Origin: Gammaproteobacteria bacterium
Lineage (GTDB): Bacteria; Pseudomonadota; Gammaproteobacteria; Steroidobacterales; SZUA-146
Assembly: GCA_003228965.1 (NCBI GenBank)
Contig: QIGP01000155.1
Location: forward strand, 1-7,677
Direction of reading: 5' to 3'
DNA: 7,677 nucleotides
The position numbers were made by a program, and so were the translations under genes. The number at the start of each line of letters is the position of its first letter. The first letter of the stretch is position 1. The notes below the pieces were generated by a model. That model worked only from the letters and a program-made list of their open reading frames with translations, was not told the origin of the DNA and did no database searches. Below are positions 5,596 to 7,677 of this stretch, piece by piece.

Positions 5596-6244
5596 CTACA
5601 AGAACGACTTTCTTCGCCTGGCCATGGACCTTGGCGTACTGCGATTTGGCGAGTTCACTCTTAAGTCGGGTCGAAACAGCCCTTACTTCTTTAATGCAGG
5701 CCTGTTCAACAGCGGTTCTTCACTGGCCCGGGTCGGTCGTTTCTACGCTCAGGCTCTGGTCGACTCAAAAGTTGAGTTCGACATGTTGTTTGGTCCAGCG
5801 TACAAAGGCATCCCGTTAGCCGTCGTGACGGCAGCGGCGCTATACACCGAGCACAACATCGACGTTCCATACGCGTTTGATCGTAAAGAGGTCAAAGACC
5901 ACGGCGAGGGCGGCAAAATTGTCGGTGCACCGCTTGCCGGACGCGTGGTCATTGTGGACGACGTGATTACCGCAGGCACCGCCATTGGCGAGGCCATTCG
6001 CACCATTGAGGCCGCTGACGCCAACGCGTGCAGTGCTTTGATAGCACTGGACAGGCAAGAGCGAGGAAAAGGTAATCTTTCAGCAATTCAAGAAGTTACG
6101 CTGAAATACGAACTCAACGTTGTGAGTCTTGTCGGATTAGAGGACCTGATTAACTTTATAAGTTCGCACGGTAGCCCTGAAATTGAACGCTATCTTGGTG
6201 CGCTGCAACAATATCGCGACCAATATGGCGAGAATAATGCCTGA
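5588..6244 (+). CDS. pyrE: Orotate phosphoribosyltransferase, 218 aa
   Basis: The fifth enzyme of de novo UMP synthesis: orotate + PRPP gives orotidine 5'-monophosphate + PPi, acting as a cytoplasmic homodimer. The PRPP-binding motif [13 protein letters not shown] is at 120-132. The flexible catalytic loop [11 protein letters not shown] is at 99-109, with K100, K103 and H105. [10 protein letters not shown] (68-77) and [16 protein letters not shown] (23-38) are the other family signatures. The length compares with 213 aa in E. coli. The start is ATG 5588, with CAGGA six bases upstream (5577-5581). It is divergent from xthA, and no rph gene precedes it, so the translation-coupled rph-pyrE attenuation of enterics cannot operate in that form. 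A short leader frame and a stem-loop upstream are the only candidate control elements seen. The next gene is 110 bp away with its own -10 element. Confidence 0.97.
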   Translation: MSNYKNDFLRLAMDLGVLRFGEFTLKSGRNSPYFFNAGLFNSGSSLARVGRFYAQALVDSKVEFDMLFGPAYKGIPLAVVTAAALYTEHNIDVPYAFDRKEVKDHGEGGKIVGAPLAGRVVIVDDVITAGTAIGEAIRTIEAADANACSALIALDRQERGKGNLSAIQEVTLKYELNVVSLVGLEDLINFISSHGSPEIERYLGALQQYRDQYGENNA

Positions 6245-6274
6245 GCGCGCAGGTCAGTGTTAACTTGATCACAC

Positions 6275-6288
6275 GTCCCGTGAGGGAC
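6275..6288. repeat. Short hairpin GTCCC-GTGA-GGGAC between pyrE and the DUF4124 gene
   Basis: A perfect 5-bp stem with a GTGA loop, a GNRA-type tetraloop in RNA, starts 30 bases after the pyrE stop. It lies just upstream of an extended -10 element. It could be the 3' end structure of the pyrE transcript, although it lacks a T-tract, or a dyad operator over the -35 region of the next promoter. Confidence 0.35.
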
Positions 6289-6291
6289 TTA

Positions 6292-6300
6292 TGCTATAAA
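6292..6300 (+). promoter_or_regulatory. Extended -10 promoter of the DUF4124 gene
   Basis: TGCTATAAA combines the TGn extension with TATAAA (5 of 6). No good -35 is present at 16-18 bp, which is common for extended -10 promoters. TTGATC (6265-6270) is too far, at 24 bp. Transcription would start near 6307, giving a leader of about 48 bases before the GTG at 6355. Confidence 0.45.
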
Positions 6301-6354
6301 TAACGCATTAAATAAGTACGAAACACCCAACTTAACTTAACCAACGGATCCATA

Positions 6355-6999
6355 GTGATTTTAAAAAACGCCCTTCTTTCTATCTCTGCTCTATTGCTGA
6401 CCAGCCAGGTAATGGCCGATCAGGTATATAAATGGGTGGACAGCGACGGGGTGACTCACTACGGAGACGCTGTTCCGGCTGAATTTGCACCGCGAGAACG
6501 CTACGTTATTAACGAACAGGGCGTTACCGTGAAGAAGCTTGATCGCGAAAGAACCGAACAAGAGCTGGTCGCTGACGCGATATACGCCGCCAAACGTGCC
6601 AAAGAAGCCAAAGTGATAGAGCGTCAGCGCGAACGCGACCGTATTTTGCTCGACACCTACTTGTCGATTGAAGAAATCGCCATGCTGCGCGACCGTCGAC
6701 TCCTCGCCATTGAGGCACAAGTAGGCGTCATTCGTCAGTATCTTGGTAACTTGCAGGATCGCTGGGAAGAACTGGAAAGCGAAACGCGCAAGTTCAACTT
6801 CCCTTACAGCGAAACATCAGAACTTCCACCTCTGCCGGAAGACCTGGCTCAGCTGATCATTCACACCGAACGTGCAATGGCTGAGCACATGCAAACAGTG
6901 CAAACGCTGCGTCACGAACAAAACCAGATTAAAACCGAGTTTGCGGCCGACGCCGAACGCTTCAAAGAGCTCAAAGCACAGACTAGCCAAACGCGCTAG
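6355..6999 (+). CDS. Secreted DUF4124-domain coiled-coil protein, 214 aa
   Basis: An envelope protein of unknown role. Residues 1-21 form a signal peptide (basic MILKN start, hydrophobic ALLSISALLLT, cleavage expected after VMA-21). The DUF4124 domain follows directly: DQVYKWVDSDGVTHYGDAVP (22-41), the typical 'YKW.D..G..HY.D..P' pattern, a small beta-rich module common in gammaproteobacterial periplasmic proteins. The remainder is charged and helical with coiled-coil character (about 65-145 and 165-212, rich in E, R, K and Q). A short proline break (about 150-160, SELPPLPEDL) separates the two parts. No cysteine or membrane anchor is present in the mature part. The start is GTG 6355, with GGA six bases upstream; the signal peptide supports it. 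It follows pyrE but has its own promoter-like element. Proteins of this kind have no established biochemical function. Confidence 0.88.
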   Translation: MILKNALLSISALLLTSQVMADQVYKWVDSDGVTHYGDAVPAEFAPRERYVINEQGVTVKKLDRERTEQELVADAIYAAKRAKEAKVIERQRERDRILLDTYLSIEEIAMLRDRRLLAIEAQVGVIRQYLGNLQDRWEELESETRKFNFPYSETSELPPLPEDLAQLIIHTERAMAEHMQTVQTLRHEQNQIKTEFAADAERFKELKAQTSQTR

Positions 7000-7007
7000 C
7001 CCCCAGG

Positions 7008-7025
7008 CCCTGTGATTTCTCAGGG
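7008..7025 (+). repeat. Weak hairpin after the DUF4124 gene
   Basis: CCCTG (7008-7012) and CAGGG (7021-7025) can pair around an 8-base loop, nine bases after the stop codon. Only two T follow. It may contribute to mRNA 3'-end formation, but it is not a convincing intrinsic terminator. Confidence 0.3.
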
Positions 7026-7046
7026 TTACTACTCAAGAACGAGCTT

Positions 7047-7086
7047 TCGGGCAACCTCTCAAGGTCGCGTCTTAAGACGTGCCCGA
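7047..7086. repeat. Nested inverted repeats able to form a three-way junction (dut/DUF4124 convergent end)
   Basis: The outer arms TCGGGCA (7047-7053) and TGCCCGA (7080-7086) enclose two adjacent hairpins: ACCT-CTCA-AGGT (7054-7065) and CGTC-TTAA-GACG (7068-7079). Only CG (7066-7067) is left unpaired between them, so nearly every base of the 40 is in a stem or a tetraloop. It includes the dut stop codon and the last four dut codons, and it separates two convergent genes. No T-tract follows on either strand. It is likely a 3'-end structure or bidirectional transcription barrier; the function is inferred. Confidence 0.6.
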
Positions 7087-7527
7087 GTGTCCAAATCCAC
7101 CTTCGCCACGCTCTGACTGGTTGAATTCTTCGACCACACTAAAGCGCGCCTGGACCACAGGCACAAAGACCATCTGACAAATACGTTCGCCAGGCTCAAT
7201 GGTGTAGGTCTTTCCACCCCTGTTCCAGCACGACACAAAAACCTGCCCCTGATAGTCAGAATCGATGAGTCCCGTTAAGTTACCAAGCACCAGACCATGT
7301 TTGTGGCCAAGGCCTGAACGCGGCAGCAGTACCGCAGCTAAGCCTGGGTCGTTTATATGCATGGCAAAGCCTGTAGGCACCAGATGAGTTTCGCCCGGTA
7401 GCACTACAAGCTTCTCGTCGATGCAGGCACGCAGGTCGAGTCCTGCAGAACCGTCGGTGGCGTAGGCCGGGAGTTCGAGCTCCTTGCCGACTCTGGGATC
7501 GAGAATTTTTAGCTGAATATCGTGCAT
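7072..7527 (-). CDS. dut: dUTP diphosphatase (dUTPase), 151 aa
   Basis: Hydrolyses dUTP to dUMP + PPi as a homotrimer, keeping uracil out of DNA and supplying dUMP for thymidylate synthesis. All five dUTPase motifs are present in order: [10 protein letters not shown] (26-34), [12 protein letters not shown] (69-78), [13 protein letters not shown] (86-95) with the catalytic Asp, [12 protein letters not shown] (112-121), and [11 protein letters not shown] (140-149). The glycine-rich motif V is complete with its Phe, which stacks on uracil. The length equals the usual 151-152 aa. The start is ATG 7527, with GGAAG five bases upstream. In many gammaproteobacteria dut follows coaBC directly. Here the preceding open frame ends 60 bp upstream and does not look like the CoaBC C-terminus. 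The stop codon lies inside the three-way-junction repeat. Confidence 0.97.
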   Translation of the reverse strand: MHDIQLKILDPRVGKELELPAYATDGSAGLDLRACIDEKLVVLPGETHLVPTGFAMHINDPGLAAVLLPRSGLGHKHGLVLGNLTGLIDSDYQGQVFVSCWNRGGKTYTIEPGERICQMVFVPVVQARFSVVEEFNQSERGEGGFGHSGTS

Positions 7528-7587
7528 GCGACTTCCGTTTGAATTTAAAAGTTTGGGTCAATCTTTTAGGCAAGCAAAGCAAGCGCT

Positions 7588-7677
7588 CTAGCCTGCATTA
7601 TTCATGAGTTGATGGAATTTATCGCCGCTGTGGTGTGGGCAGTTGTGCTGATCGCCCGCCGGGACATAGCCGTAGCT
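7588..7677 (-). CDS. Possible 3' end of an unidentified gene (29 codons visible)
   Basis: The minus-strand frame is open from the right edge to TAG at 7590-7588. The visible C-terminus includes YGYVPAGD, a Cys/His cluster HNCPHH and HQLMNNAG. The third codon position is rich in G+C, as in the neighbouring genes. I do not recognise the family. A 29-codon open stretch can occur by chance. A competing plus-strand frame (from 7612) overlaps it, and both cannot easily be real. Confidence 0.35.
   Translation of the reverse strand, partial: SYGYVPAGDQHNCPHHSGDKFHQLMNNAG

Noticed and set aside
7544..7573. Possible dut promoter TTGCCT-N18-TTTAAA on the minus strand
   Set aside because: Both hexamers match only 4 of 6, and the start would leave about 10 bases before the ATG, cutting into the GGAAG ribosome-binding site.
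7612..7677. Plus-strand frame starting MEFIAAVVWAVVLIARRD, like a membrane-protein N-terminus
   Set aside because: Only 22 codons are visible, the ribosome-binding site is weak, and it is antisense to an equally open minus-strand frame with a stop codon. The hydrophobic look may be the shadow of that frame.
1..7677. Mobile elements, CRISPR arrays, tRNA or rRNA genes
   Set aside because: No direct-repeat arrays, transposase frames, terminal inverted repeats or tRNA-like cloverleafs with CCA ends were seen. The three-way junction at 7047 has no tRNA features.

Overview
The window is a compact stretch of ordinary chromosomal DNA of moderate GC content. It comes from a gammaproteobacterium, probably a free-living, possibly marine, relative of the Pseudomonadales/Cellvibrionales. 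This rests on the gene set and on the exonuclease III/pyrE divergent pair, which matches the crc-pyrE arrangement of Pseudomonas. The species is not identifiable from the sequence alone. I see no mobile element, CRISPR array, rRNA or tRNA, and no clear sign of recent transfer.

Left part (1-3315): the 3' portion of an M13 zinc metallopeptidase gene runs in from the left edge and ends at a strong intrinsic terminator (1820-1850). A monocistronic 101-residue protein of unknown function follows (1965-2270), with its own plausible promoter. Next comes a divergent pair: a small Rieske [2Fe-2S] protein on the minus strand (2442-2813) and an NTF2/SnoaL-like protein on the plus strand (2873-3280). They share a 59-bp intergenic region built around a palindrome whose GTATAC core can be read as a -10 element in both directions.

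Middle part (3316-6244): on the minus strand an exonuclease III gene (xthA; TTG start at 5417) is followed by an ampG-type muropeptide permease. The two overlap by one base (TAGTG), so they form an operon. Divergently, pyrE (orotate phosphoribosyltransferase) begins at 5588. It is preceded by a possible 10-codon leader peptide that overlaps its start codon.

Right part (6245-7677): a secreted DUF4124 coiled-coil protein (6355-6999) converges on dut (dUTPase; 7072-7527, minus strand). Between them, and including the dut stop codon, lies a 40-bp nested inverted repeat that can fold as a three-way junction. The last 90 bases contain the open 3' end of a possible unidentified minus-strand gene.

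Functionally, pyrE and dut both serve pyrimidine nucleotide metabolism. xthA and dut both belong to the uracil/abasic-site axis: dUTPase limits uracil incorporation and exonuclease III incises the resulting abasic sites. AmpG imports cell-wall turnover products. No multi-gene novel system is evident. The points most worth a second look are regulatory: the three-way junction, the shared palindromic promoter, the pyrE leader, and the catalytically intact nuclease at the position where pseudomonads carry Crc.
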